9,773 bases of DNA from Verrucomicrobiia bacterium (GTDB lineage: Bacteria; Verrucomicrobiota; Verrucomicrobiia; Opitutales; Opitutaceae): NCBI GenBank assembly GCA_030424825.1, contig JAUHWE010000128.1, positions 1 through 9,773 of the forward strand. The letters are read 5' to 3'. The translations under genes and the position numbers were made by a program. The number at the start of each line of letters is the position of its first letter. Position 1 is the first letter of the stretch. The notes under the pieces were generated by a model. The model was given only the letters and a program-made list of their open reading frames with translations. It was not told the origin of the DNA and did no database searches. Below are positions 1-6,956 of the stretch, piece after piece.

Positions 1-1
1 C

Positions 2-3000
2 GAGAGTAGTTCTGGCCCAGCGAATTTTTTTGAAGCTCTGGAATTGGTAAGAGCTCCTTTGGGGATCGTGTCCACTTGGGTTCCCTACATTACTGCTGAA
101 TCGATTAAGGGGGCCTTTGGTGGAAAGCGGATGGAGCTGAAAGGCATTGTCTGGAGAGATTCTAAGCTGGAATTTCTAGCAAGCTATGATCAGTTTTCTG
201 AATACGAATTTGAGGTAGCGGCAGAAATGGCCCAAGAAGGAGCCAGCCTATCTATCCATTCCGGAAAGGCAGATTTGAATTTGAAGGGGCGTCTTGATTT
301 GCAGGACGACAGTATGGTGTTTCTGATGGAGGTAGATCTGAAAGAGGATCACCTAGAGGCGAAGGGCCGTTTCGATCGCTCGGGCTGGCTTCCTGTTAAT
401 GCATCCTGGAGAGCGCAAGAATGGTCCATAGAGAGTGAGGAGTACGGGCTTTCAGGACCTTATGCAAGGTACGATTTTTCCATAGATGGCGAGTGGAAGG
501 ATGGGTCCTACCGGAATGTGTTGAAGGGTCGAGCGGAGCCGAAGGTGAATGACGGATTCAGTTTGCCGCCCTTGGAGTTTAATGGAATGGTGACAGGCGA
601 CGAGGACCGTTTGAAAGTAGAGGATTTTAGCCTATCAGGACCGGGGATTCAGGCTCGTACGATAGAGCCCATCGGGCTGGCTTTGGGTAGGCTGGAACTC
701 ACCGGAGAGGTCAAGTTCGATATCAATTTCGACCTGTCTCTACTTAAATTGGAAAGTCTGAAAGGGGTCCTTTTCGGCGATGCTTATTTAAGCGCGGATG
801 AACGCGGCAATCCCCGAGGACGGTTTAGCCTAGAGGGATCTGACGTTGAGTATGAAAATCTGAAATCAGAGGTTTTCCACATAGATGCAGGATTGGAGTG
901 GCCAAATGTCAGTATTGATTCCCTGGATATTGTACTGGAAACAGGTTCTCACATAAGTGCTTCAGGAGCGGTTGATGTGGTTAATCGAATCATTGCTCTC
1001 AGTCAAATTGAGATTGCGGTTTCGGAGCGTGTTCTTGATAAATTGGCTCCCGATCGCTTCGTTATTAAAGACGTGAAATCGTCTGGAATTGTCGAAGGGC
1101 CATTCAGTGAGATCAAGCATTCAGGCGAGCTTTCAGTTGGCTTTTTTGAAGTAGAGGCGATCAAGCCCATTAGCGCTAGCCTTAAATGGAACGGACGTAA
1201 TACTGTATTCGATCGATTCAGTGTGGAAGCCAACAATGGCTATTCCCGTATTGATCTATTAGGAAATGGTGAGTGGGATGGGGGACAGATTGAAATCGCT
1301 TTAGATGAACTTCATTTAGAGAACGATGGCCAACCCCTGGCGTCACTCGAAGGACGCTCTAAAATGAGTCTGACTCTAGGGGATGCGTTAGCCGGCTCGG
1401 TTGATGGATTTTCACTAGTCGGCCAAGGGTCAAAGCTTTCGATCGAATCGTCATTTTCCTATCCTGAGAGATCTGATTCGTCGCTTGCGCTAGAGGGCTT
1501 GGATTCAATGACTTGGGTGGATCCTTGGTTGAAAGTTCCAGTGCCGTTTGTACGGGTTAATCGACTCAATCTCTCAGCCGGATGGAATGACGGCCCCATT
1601 GAGGCAAAGGGAATTCTGGATACGGTATTCCTAGTTGATGGAAGTGAGTTGACAATGGATGGAAAGATCGAGCTGGCGAATCGCTCCGTAAGCCTGGAAG
1701 CATTTGCCGTTTCGGATGAGGAGGGCCGCTTATTGCTTTTGGAAGGGAAGCTTCCCTATCAGATTGATACGAATGTGGAGGGTTACGTAGTAGCCGATCC
1801 GGCTGCCTCCATGAACTTCTCCATGGAGACAAGCGATAGTCCAACGATCATCGGTTTGCTGAATACGGTGAGTCCGATTGAAATTGAATCATTAAGAGCC
1901 AATGCCCTTTTGAAAGGCACCATTGGCGAGCCGCAAGGAAGTCTTGAGTTAAGCATGTCCACAAAAGAGGGGGAAGGTGAATACGGAGCCCCTTCAGCTA
2001 GCATAAGCGCCGTGGCGAAAATCGATGGACCGAGCCTGAGTATCGAAGACCTGTCCGTGCAAATGTTGAAGCAGACTTTTGAGGCCTCCCTCAAAGTACT
2101 GCTTCCGGAGGAAGCGTTGCAATGGGTGGCGTTGAAGCGTGCGGAAGTGGATTGGTCGCAATCCCGGTTTGATTTTTCGTCTCCAAAGACGAGCTTGGCT
2201 CCCGTTGCGTTTTTCGCACCCCAATTACTCACGCCTAGCGGAACGTTTGAATCCCAGTTTTCAGGAAGTCCGCAGGATGGATTTTCTGGATTCGTAAGTA
2301 TCGATGGTCTCAGTACAAGGCCCGTATTTCCATTTGGCTCGTTTCGAAACATAAAGACGAGACTTAAGCTGGATCGGACGACCGCTACGCTCGAAAGCTT
2401 TAAAGGCGATATTGGACGGGAACCTATGAGTATGTCGGGGAATATAGACTTCCAGAACCTTGAAGACCTCGCCTTCGATTTCGCAATCAAGGGTAATAAT
2501 CTGCCCATTTTACGGCAGGCGGGTCTATTGCTCCGTTCTGACTTGGATGTCGTGGCTAAGAAGGCCCGTGGAGAAGAAGCTAGGATAGATGGAGAGATCA
2601 CTCTCAAAGAGGGGCTTTTTCTGATGGATACTTCTGCACTGAGAGGCTCAGGGGGTGGAGGCCAGTCCGCCGAGTCCCGTCCCCCTTATTTCTCGGTAGA
2701 CGTACCTCCCTTTGCCGATTGGAAACTGGCAATTGGGGTAAAGGGGAATCAGTTCATGAGAGTGCAAACACCTGCCGCGACGGGGGTACTCTCAGTGGAT
2801 ATGGATTTGAGAGGGACCTTGAAGGAACCCTTGGCCGTTGGGCGCGTAGAATTTGACAAAGGAAGTCTGATATTCCCATTCGCATCGTTCGACTTAACGG
2901 AGGGATTAATAGAGCTCCGAGTGGACGATCCCTACACTCCGATGCTGAGTCTCCTGGGCGAAGGTCGCCGTTTTCGATACGACCTGGGAATCGAGATTCT

Positions 3001-3397
3001 TGGATCTGCTTTCGATCCCAGAATTCGTTTCACATCCAGTCCTCCGTTGTCTTCGGAGCAAATTCTCTTGATGGTGATGGCGGGAGACGTGCCCGACGAG
3101 AGTTTCAATTACACGGCTAGCCAGCGAGCCTCCATAATAGGCACGTACTTGAGCCAAGGCCTATTGTCGTCAGGAGGCGGCGAAGGCTTGGGAAGTCGCC
3201 TTAGTCTGGTTACCGGGCAAAACTTGTCAGAACAAGGTAAGGAGACGCTGGAGATGGAGTTTGTCTTGGATGACCAGTTCCAGCTGTTGGGCGAGTACGA
3301 TGAGTATGATGCTTGGAATGCGGGGATTCGCTGGCGAGCGATCAGAAGGAAAGCCAAAAAGGAATCGGACATGGAGAAGCAGAAGGTAACCGAATGA
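2..3397 (+). CDS. tamB: TamB-like translocation/assembly module protein (DUF490 C-terminal domain), 5'-truncated
   Basis: The frame is open from base 2, so the true start lies before the window; the TTG at 44 is an internal Leu codon (frame reads ...FFEALELVRAPLG). About 1,131 residues are visible. Most are amphipathic beta-strand repeats with little helix, as in AsmA/TamB-type beta-groove proteins that span the periplasm. The last ~240 residues match the TamB family C-terminal domain: after a Gly-rich linker (GGGGQ, near base 2650) come strand repeats with GRVEFDKGSLIFP, DPRIRFTSSPPLSSEQILLMVMAGD and a final LEMEFVLDDQFQLLGEY segment. The expected N-terminal membrane anchor would be upstream and is not seen. 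TamB proteins work with a TamA/BamA barrel in outer-membrane protein assembly and perhaps lipid transport. The next gene encodes such a barrel and overlaps this stop, which strongly supports the call. The role in this organism is inferred from the family. Confidence 0.88.
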   Translation, partial: ESSSGPANFFEALELVRAPLGIVSTWVPYITAESIKGAFGGKRMELKGIVWRDSKLEFLASYDQFSEYEFEVAAEMAQEGASLSIHSGKADLNLKGRLDLQDDSMVFLMEVDLKEDHLEAKGRFDRSGWLPVNASWRAQEWSIESEEYGLSGPYARYDFSIDGEWKDGSYRNVLKGRAEPKVNDGFSLPPLEFNGMVTGDEDRLKVEDFSLSGPGIQARTIEPIGLALGRLELTGEVKFDINFDLSLLKLESLKGVLFGDAYLSADERGNPRGRFSLEGSDVEYENLKSEVFHIDAGLEWPNVSIDSLDIVLETGSHISASGAVDVVNRIIALSQIEIAVSERVLDKLAPDRFVIKDVKSSGIVEGPFSEIKHSGELSVGFFEVEAIKPISASLKWNGRNTVFDRFSVEANNGYSRIDLLGNGEWDGGQIEIALDELHLENDGQPLASLEGRSKMSLTLGDALAGSVDGFSLVGQGSKLSIESSFSYPERSDSSLALEGLDSMTWVDPWLKVPVPFVRVNRLNLSAGWNDGPIEAKGILDTVFLVDGSELTMDGKIELANRSVSLEAFAVSDEEGRLLLLEGKLPYQIDTNVEGYVVADPAASMNFSMETSDSPTIIGLLNTVSPIEIESLRANALLKGTIGEPQGSLELSMSTKEGEGEYGAPSASISAVAKIDGPSLSIEDLSVQMLKQTFEASLKVLLPEEALQWVALKRAEVDWSQSRFDFSSPKTSLAPVAFFAPQLLTPSGTFESQFSGSPQDGFSGFVSIDGLSTRPVFPFGSFRNIKTRLKLDRTTATLESFKGDIGREPMSMSGNIDFQNLEDLAFDFAIKGNNLPILRQAGLLLRSDLDVVAKKARGEEARIDGEITLKEGLFLMDTSALRGSGGGGQSAESRPPYFSVDVPPFADWKLAIGVKGNQFMRVQTPAATGVLSVDMDLRGTLKEPLAVGRVEFDKGSLIFPFASFDLTEGLIELRVDDPYTPMLSLLGEGRRFRYDLGIEILGSAFDPRIRFTSSPPLSSEQILLMVMAGDVPDESFNYTASQRASIIGTYLSQGLLSSGGGEGLGSRLSLVTGQNLSEQGKETLEMEFVLDDQFQLLGEYDEYDAWNAGIRWRAIRRKAKKESDMEKQKVTE
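3381..3386 (+). promoter_or_regulatory. Shine-Dalgarno site for tamA, inside the tamB end
   Basis: AGAAGG lies 7 bases before the ATG at 3394. It decides the tamA start: the same frame is open further upstream (another candidate start at 3313), but only the ATG at 3394 has a good site and a stop/start overlap with tamB. Confidence 0.7.
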
Positions 3398-5562
3398 TGA
3401 GGGCCGGCTGTACATTATTTCCGGTATTGTTGATTCGGAAGCTTCTTTCTTTCCTGAGATTGGCGAATCGTAAAGCGGTCGTGTTTTTAGCGATGGCGGG
3501 GTTTCTTTTTTTAGAAACCGGCCATCTCGCTTTTTGCAAGGAAAAGTCGAATACGGCGAATTGGTCAGTCGAGAACGGTGGCTTTTTTCAGAACAGGAAA
3601 CTGAAGAACCAGCTAGATCTGATTTTCAATGAAGACAAAGAGACTTTCGATAGTTCGGATATAGAAGACGCGGCGTTAATATTGATTTCCTATTTAGAAG
3701 GTGAAGGGTATCTGGCGGCAAAAGCGGTCGGAGAAATCTCGCTTGAAAACGGCGAGAAAACAACTGTGGAATGGGACAGTAAGTTCGACGTTTTCCTCCC
3801 TCGTGATACGGCTGCGAAGCATGTGCGCTTCAAGTTAGTGTTGGGACCTCGTTTCTATTATGATTCCTTGGCGATTGAAGGTAGCCAGGTTTTGACAACT
3901 GAAGAGGTCGAAGCGTTTTTCTACAATGAGCCTCTGCTTTTTCAAGATAGAAAGTCCAAACTTTTCAGCAAAAGCCTGATGCAGCGGAGTAGAGGAAACC
4001 TGCAATCGCACCTGAATACCATTGGCTATTTCAGGGCCCGTGTAAAAACGGATCTGGTTGAAAGTGATTTTGAAACGGGGGCTTGCTCGGTACGCGTTTC
4101 AATTTCTGAGGGGAAGAAGCATCTCGTTGACTCCGTCGAGGTGAACGTGGTGGGCGACGGACCCAAACCCGCAATCGACCTGCAAAAGTACCAAGAGCAA
4201 CCTTATTCAAGATTCATTACGCAAGATGTGACGAGAGAGTTGCGCAATCACTATTACGAATTGGGCTATCCAGACGCGACCCTCAAGTCTTCATCGTCAA
4301 TCAGCGACGGAGCGAATGGGGAGAAGCGCGTTAATATTCGTGTGGATGCGACCCCGGGTCCCCAAATATTCGTTTCCTCTATATCGTATAGTGGCTCTAG
4401 GGAAACAAAACCGTCACTCATTCGATCGCGGCTGAAAATAGGGCCAGGCGACCCTTTGAATCCATCGTTGCTGGAACGGTCGAGACTGAACTTGTCCCGA
4501 TTGGGGATCTTTGATAGAGTGGACTACGAATTAGAGCCGGATGGGGACAACCAAAAAACAGTCCACTTTAATTTGGATGAGCGAACCACTTGGAATTTGG
4601 ATACCATTTTGGGATGGGGAAGCTACGAACAGTTGAGAGGAGGGGTCTTGGTCGAAAAGCTCAATATTCTGGGGATGGGGCATCGAGCCCGACTCAAAAC
4701 AATAGTCTCGTTGAAAAGCCAATTGGGTGAGTTTAGGTATTTGGTGCCGACCTTGTTCGATAGTCCCGTTTCGCTTTCGGCAAAAGTATTTGGACTTAAG
4801 CGAGAGGAAGTTGCCTTCGAGCGAGAGGACTTCGGATTGGACGTGGGCTTGGCGCGTAAGTTTGATAAGCTAGGAATCGACGCAAACACAGTCTATTCCA
4901 TTAGGACATTGGATGTGATAGACAATGAATTGATCGATTCGCTCGCCAATCAGGGAGGGTCTACCGTGGGAAGCTTTGGTTTGCGATTGGGGAAAGACCG
5001 ACGCGACAGTGCTATTAATCCACGAAACGGATACCGTGCTACGAGTCAATGGGAATGGGCTTCGAAATCGTTTGGGGGAGAGGTCGACTTTCAGCGGGCG
5101 GAAATGAGCTTTTCGTACCACGACGAAATTTCGCGTGGTCTTTATTGGCATGCCGGGTTTACGCACGGCGTAATTGGATCGTTTTCCGAATCGCAGGGGC
5201 AAATACCTGCGAGCGTTCTTTATTACCCTGGGGGTGAGAATTCAGTGCGTGGATACCAGCGATCTGAGGCGGCTCCGCGGGAGGGAGAGAAATTCAAGGG
5301 GGCCCAGTCGTTCGTTCTGGTTAATCTCGAACTGGAGCAAGCGTTTTCCCGTTCGTTCTCAATTGTGCTTTTTCTCGATGCGGTGGGAACGGCTTCAACG
5401 ATAGACGAGTATCCTTTTGACGATTCCCTTTCCTCTGTGGGTCTAGGTGCTCGCTTCAGGACGTTCATGGGTCCGCTAAGGCTCGAGTATGGTCGAAACT
5501 TGAATCGAAGAGAATTTGATCCTGTGGGAACACTCCATTTTTCATTGGGCTATCCATTTTGA
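3394..5562 (+). CDS. tamA: TamA/BamA-family (Omp85) outer-membrane barrel protein with POTRA domains
   Basis: 722 residues from the ATG at 3394, which overlaps the tamB stop (ATGA) and has AGAAGG 7 bases upstream. Residues ~27-48 form a basic-then-hydrophobic export signal (RKAVVFLAMAGFLFL), preceded by an unusually long hydrophobic n-region; a TTG at residue 22 is an alternative start with a weaker site. Three clear POTRA-like periplasmic domains follow at roughly 150-240, 243-320 and 324-395 (the last with ISYSGSRETKP and LSRLGIFDRVDYEL), plus a divergent one around 65-148. The rest is a beta-barrel of about 325 residues with the Omp85 lid-loop motif VRGY at 618-621 (GGENSVRGY), the DRRDSAINPRNGYR strand near 535-548, and a terminal Phe after alternating strand residues, as expected for barrel recognition. 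It would sit in the outer membrane and pair with the TamB-like partner. A second BamA-type protein is the alternative; the tamB linkage favours TamA. Confidence 0.88.
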   Translation: MMRAGCTLFPVLLIRKLLSFLRLANRKAVVFLAMAGFLFLETGHLAFCKEKSNTANWSVENGGFFQNRKLKNQLDLIFNEDKETFDSSDIEDAALILISYLEGEGYLAAKAVGEISLENGEKTTVEWDSKFDVFLPRDTAAKHVRFKLVLGPRFYYDSLAIEGSQVLTTEEVEAFFYNEPLLFQDRKSKLFSKSLMQRSRGNLQSHLNTIGYFRARVKTDLVESDFETGACSVRVSISEGKKHLVDSVEVNVVGDGPKPAIDLQKYQEQPYSRFITQDVTRELRNHYYELGYPDATLKSSSSISDGANGEKRVNIRVDATPGPQIFVSSISYSGSRETKPSLIRSRLKIGPGDPLNPSLLERSRLNLSRLGIFDRVDYELEPDGDNQKTVHFNLDERTTWNLDTILGWGSYEQLRGGVLVEKLNILGMGHRARLKTIVSLKSQLGEFRYLVPTLFDSPVSLSAKVFGLKREEVAFEREDFGLDVGLARKFDKLGIDANTVYSIRTLDVIDNELIDSLANQGGSTVGSFGLRLGKDRRDSAINPRNGYRATSQWEWASKSFGGEVDFQRAEMSFSYHDEISRGLYWHAGFTHGVIGSFSESQGQIPASVLYYPGGENSVRGYQRSEAAPREGEKFKGAQSFVLVNLELEQAFSRSFSIVLFLDAVGTASTIDEYPFDDSLSSVGLGARFRTFMGPLRLEYGRNLNRREFDPVGTLHFSLGYPF

Positions 5563-5602
5563 CTCCGGGATTGGTTGGCTCGTGCGGTTCGTGACGCATT
5601 AT

Positions 5603-5617
5603 GGGACGGTTTGTCCC
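5603..5617. other. Small hairpin after tamA
   Basis: GGGAC (5603-5607) pairs with GTCCC (5613-5617) across a 5-base loop, 40 bases past the tamA stop. No T-run follows on either strand, so it is not a standard intrinsic terminator. The rest of the 5563-5770 gap shows one more hairpin and no supportable gene or promoter. Confidence 0.25.
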
Positions 5618-5661
5618 TGTGTCGCCTGTCATACGGTTGGGTTATGAGCGAATGCCCGATG

Positions 5662-5688
5662 CTAACTCTCACGTTTTCAATGAGTTAG
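5662..5688. other. 7-bp inverted repeat upstream of the zinc peptidase gene
   Basis: CTAACTC (5662-5668) and GAGTTAG (5682-5688) are perfect inverted arms around a 13-base AT-rich loop. Downstream on the + strand is an A-run, not a T-run, so a terminator for tamA is unlikely. It could be an operator or leader hairpin for the gene at 5771; nothing else in the sequence confirms this. Confidence 0.25.
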
Positions 5689-5754
5689 TAAAAATCGTAT
5701 CGTCCGGTGCTCTTTGCTGGAACTTGGAACACTCTTTGCTTTCTCTGGGGATAT

Positions 5755-5760
5755 GGAGGT
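5755..5760 (+). promoter_or_regulatory. Shine-Dalgarno site for the zinc peptidase
   Basis: GGAGGT lies 10 bases before the ATG at 5771. Spacing is slightly long, but it is the only strong site near the possible starts (TTG 5714, ATG 5753, ATG 5771), so it favours 5771. Confidence 0.5.
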
Positions 5761-5770
5761 CGGAAATATA

Positions 5771-6499
5771 ATGATCACAGAAATACTGGCAATTTACATG
5801 GGAGGTGGATCGCTCATGGGCTATCTCATTTTCATCGTTCCCACATTCATTTTGGCGATGTGGGCGCAATCGAAGGTGTCTTCAACTTACAACAAGTATG
5901 TGAAGGTGCCGTCGCGTGGTCGAATTACTGGGGCTGAAGCGGCAGCAGCTGTGATGAGGAGTGCCGGAATCTCGGATGTGAAGATCATTAAAGTGCGAGG
6001 ACATCTGACGGACCACTACGATCCTATTGGCAAGAAGCTAGCGCTCAGTGAGGAGAACTACCATGGGTCGAGCCTGGCCGCACTGGGCGTAGCGGCACAC
6101 GAAGCCGGACACGCCGTACAGCACAAGGTAGGCTATGGGGCATTGAAGGCCCGGATGGCGCTGGTGCCTATTACGAACATTGCCTCTAGCGTGCTTCCGA
6201 TCGTGTTTATTGGGGCCTTTTTCGGGATAATGGGTGCGTTCAGCCTGACTCTTCTGAAAATTGGTATACTTTGTTATGTGGTGCTAACCTTATTCCAGCT
6301 GATCACGCTACCAGTCGAGTACGATGCCAGCGCCAGAGCCAAGAAGGAACTAGTCTCCCTCGGCATTTTGGGAAATGACGAGATGGTAGGCGTGAACAAG
6401 ACGTTAAATGCGGCTGCTCTAACGTACGTTGCTGCGTTTGTGAGCTCGCTGAGCTATTTGATCTACTTGCTAAGCATGCTCGGTGGCAACAGAGATTAG
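5771..6499 (+). CDS. Membrane-embedded zinc metallopeptidase, YugP-like (zinc peptidase family 2)
   Basis: 242 residues from the ATG at 5771; an in-frame ATG at 5753 would add six. A hydrophobic segment at ~14-31 is followed by the family block: KVPSRGRITGAEAAAAVMRSAG, then VRGHLTDHYDP and LALSEENYHGSSLAALGVAAHEAGHAVQH. HEAGH (residues 110-114) is the HExxH zinc motif, with H110 and H114 as ligands and E111 as catalytic base. The PVEYDASARA block near 181-190 probably supplies the third ligand, E183. Hydrophobic stretches at ~134-156, 159-181 and 213-236 would anchor it in the inner membrane. All expected catalytic residues and the usual length are present, so it should be active. The substrate of this family is not well defined; membrane-protein quality control is a guess. 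It lies 208 bases after tamA on the same strand and may have its own promoter. Its stop codon abuts a repeat unit. Confidence 0.9.
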   Translation: MITEILAIYMGGGSLMGYLIFIVPTFILAMWAQSKVSSTYNKYVKVPSRGRITGAEAAAAVMRSAGISDVKIIKVRGHLTDHYDPIGKKLALSEENYHGSSLAALGVAAHEAGHAVQHKVGYGALKARMALVPITNIASSVLPIVFIGAFFGIMGAFSLTLLKIGILCYVVLTLFQLITLPVEYDASARAKKELVSLGILGNDEMVGVNKTLNAAALTYVAAFVSSLSYLIYLLSMLGGNRD

Positions 6500-6517
6500 G
6501 GCGCTCCGGGCCCTACC
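6499..6517 (-). repeat. GTAGGG-headed REP-like half unit (unit A)
   Basis: Read on the minus strand this begins GGTAGGGCCCGGAGCGCCC. It shares the GGTAGGGC head with the four units further right but only a short inner part. Its end coincides with the last base of the zinc-peptidase stop codon. It may be a partial or decayed copy. Confidence 0.4.
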
Positions 6518-6530
6518 TATGGGAAGGTTC

Positions 6531-6579
6531 AGAAGGAGTAAAAATGCCTTTGGGGAAATCAAGAAACTCAGTGCTTTAG
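6531..6579 (+). other. Possible 11-codon mini-ORF with a strong ribosome site
   Basis: AGAAGGAG (6531-6538) is followed after 5 bases by ATG at 6544, then a short frame MPLGKSRNSVL ending in TAG at 6577-6579. The site is better than those of several real genes here. A 6-bp hairpin (ACTCAG 6566-6571 with CTGAGT 6581-6586) overlaps the end of the frame. Eleven codons are too few to judge coding potential, and no promoter is evident; it may be a remnant or chance. Confidence 0.2.
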
Positions 6580-6588
6580 CCTGAGTCC

Positions 6589-6674
6589 CGTAGGGCTAGC
6601 GCTGGCGCTATGCCGCAGTGCAAGAAAGTTGGTTTGATCGACCAACGCGGCACAGCGCGAGCGCTGGCCCTACG
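6589..6674. repeat. REP-like inverted pair (units B and C), 28-bp arms
   Basis: Arms 6589-6616 and 6647-6674 are inverted copies that agree at 25 of 28 positions; one difference still allows a G-U pair in RNA. Each arm, read inward, begins CGTAGGGC, carries a short palindrome (AGCGCTGGCGCT or AGCGCTCGCGCT) and ends TGCCGC. The 30-base centre holds another stem: GTTGGT (6628-6633) with ACCAAC (6641-6646), stacked directly on the right arm. The whole folds as an ~86-base hairpin. A GTAG head before an imperfect palindrome, in inverted pairs between genes, is the known form of REP/BIME elements mobilised by RAYT transposases; no such gene is in this window. Confidence 0.75.
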
Positions 6675-6710
6675 ATGTGAGCTGTCGTGCAGACCATTTT
6701 GGCCTATCAG

Positions 6711-6787
6711 GGTAGGGTGAGGGCGGGTCCGGCCCTGCCGCGTATGGGGATCAATTCCGTGCGGCGGAGCGAGACGCTCGCCCTACC
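6711..6787. repeat. REP-like inverted pair (units D and E), diverged
   Basis: Unit D (6711-6741, +) begins GGTAGGGTGAG and ends TGCCGC. Unit E (6761-6787, read on minus) begins GGTAGGGCGAG and ends CGCCGC. Heads and tails match each other and units B/C, while the inner palindromes differ: D has GGGC...GCCC (6721-6735), E has GAGCG-AGA-CGCTC (6767-6779). Heads conserved with inner stems kept but changed in sequence points to selection or copying of structured repeats, not a simple duplication. Confidence 0.65.
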
Positions 6788-6809
6788 TTTAGACGGTTCT
6801 TAGTAAAAT

Positions 6810-6871
6810 AGTAGCACAGGCATCCTGCCTGTTTTCATTAGTAATAAACAGGCAGGATGCCTGTGCATACT
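6810..6871. repeat. Perfect 21-bp inverted repeat with palindromic arms
   Basis: Arms 6814-6834 and 6846-6866 are exact inverted copies around an 11-base AT-rich loop. AGTA (6810-6813) pairs further with TACT (6868-6871), leaving A6867 bulged. Each arm contains its own hairpin: ACAGGCA-TCC-TGCCTGT (6816-6832) and ACAGGCA-GGA-TGCCTGT (6848-6864). The left arm is preceded by GTAG like the units to its left, but the core sequence is unrelated, so this is a second repeat family. No T-run follows the stem in either direction, so terminator use for the two convergent genes is possible but not of the standard type. Confidence 0.7.
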
Positions 6872-6881
6872 TTGAGTATGC
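6865..6881. other. 7-bp hairpin overlapping the 21-bp inverted repeat
   Basis: GCATACT (6865-6871) pairs perfectly with AGTATGC (6875-6881) over a TTG loop. It uses the same bases that extend the larger repeat stem, so the two folds compete. Confidence 0.4.
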
Positions 6882-6895
6882 GTTTCCCCGGACCG

Positions 6896-6946
6896 TCGAG
6901 CCCTGCCTTTGCGACTTGTCCTAGGAAAAATGTCTATAGGGCTCGA
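6896..6946. other. 9-bp inverted repeat just past the kinase stop
   Basis: TCGAGCCCT (6896-6904) and AGGGCTCGA (6938-6946) are perfect arms 33 bases apart, lying 11-61 bases beyond the stop of the minus-strand kinase gene. No T-run follows on the minus strand. A mRNA 3'-end stem or a decayed repeat are both possible. Apart from the listed repeats I see nothing else in 6500-6956. Confidence 0.3.
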
Positions 6947-6956
6947 GCTCGGATCG

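Noticed and set aside
44..46. TTG as the start of the TamB-like gene
   Set aside because: The frame continues open to base 2 without a stop, and the protein lacks the N-terminal anchor; the gene starts before the window.
1783..2607. 274-codon open frame on the minus strand
   Set aside because: It lies wholly antisense to the TamB-like gene, whose + frame has family-typical strand repeats; the translation shows no recognisable domain and is biased as expected for a shadow.
6814..6866. Standard bidirectional intrinsic terminator for the convergent genes
   Set aside because: The stem is strong but no T-run of useful length follows on either strand; the sequence fits a repeat element better.
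6499..6881. CRISPR array
   Set aside because: Units alternate in orientation, vary in core sequence and lack even spacers.
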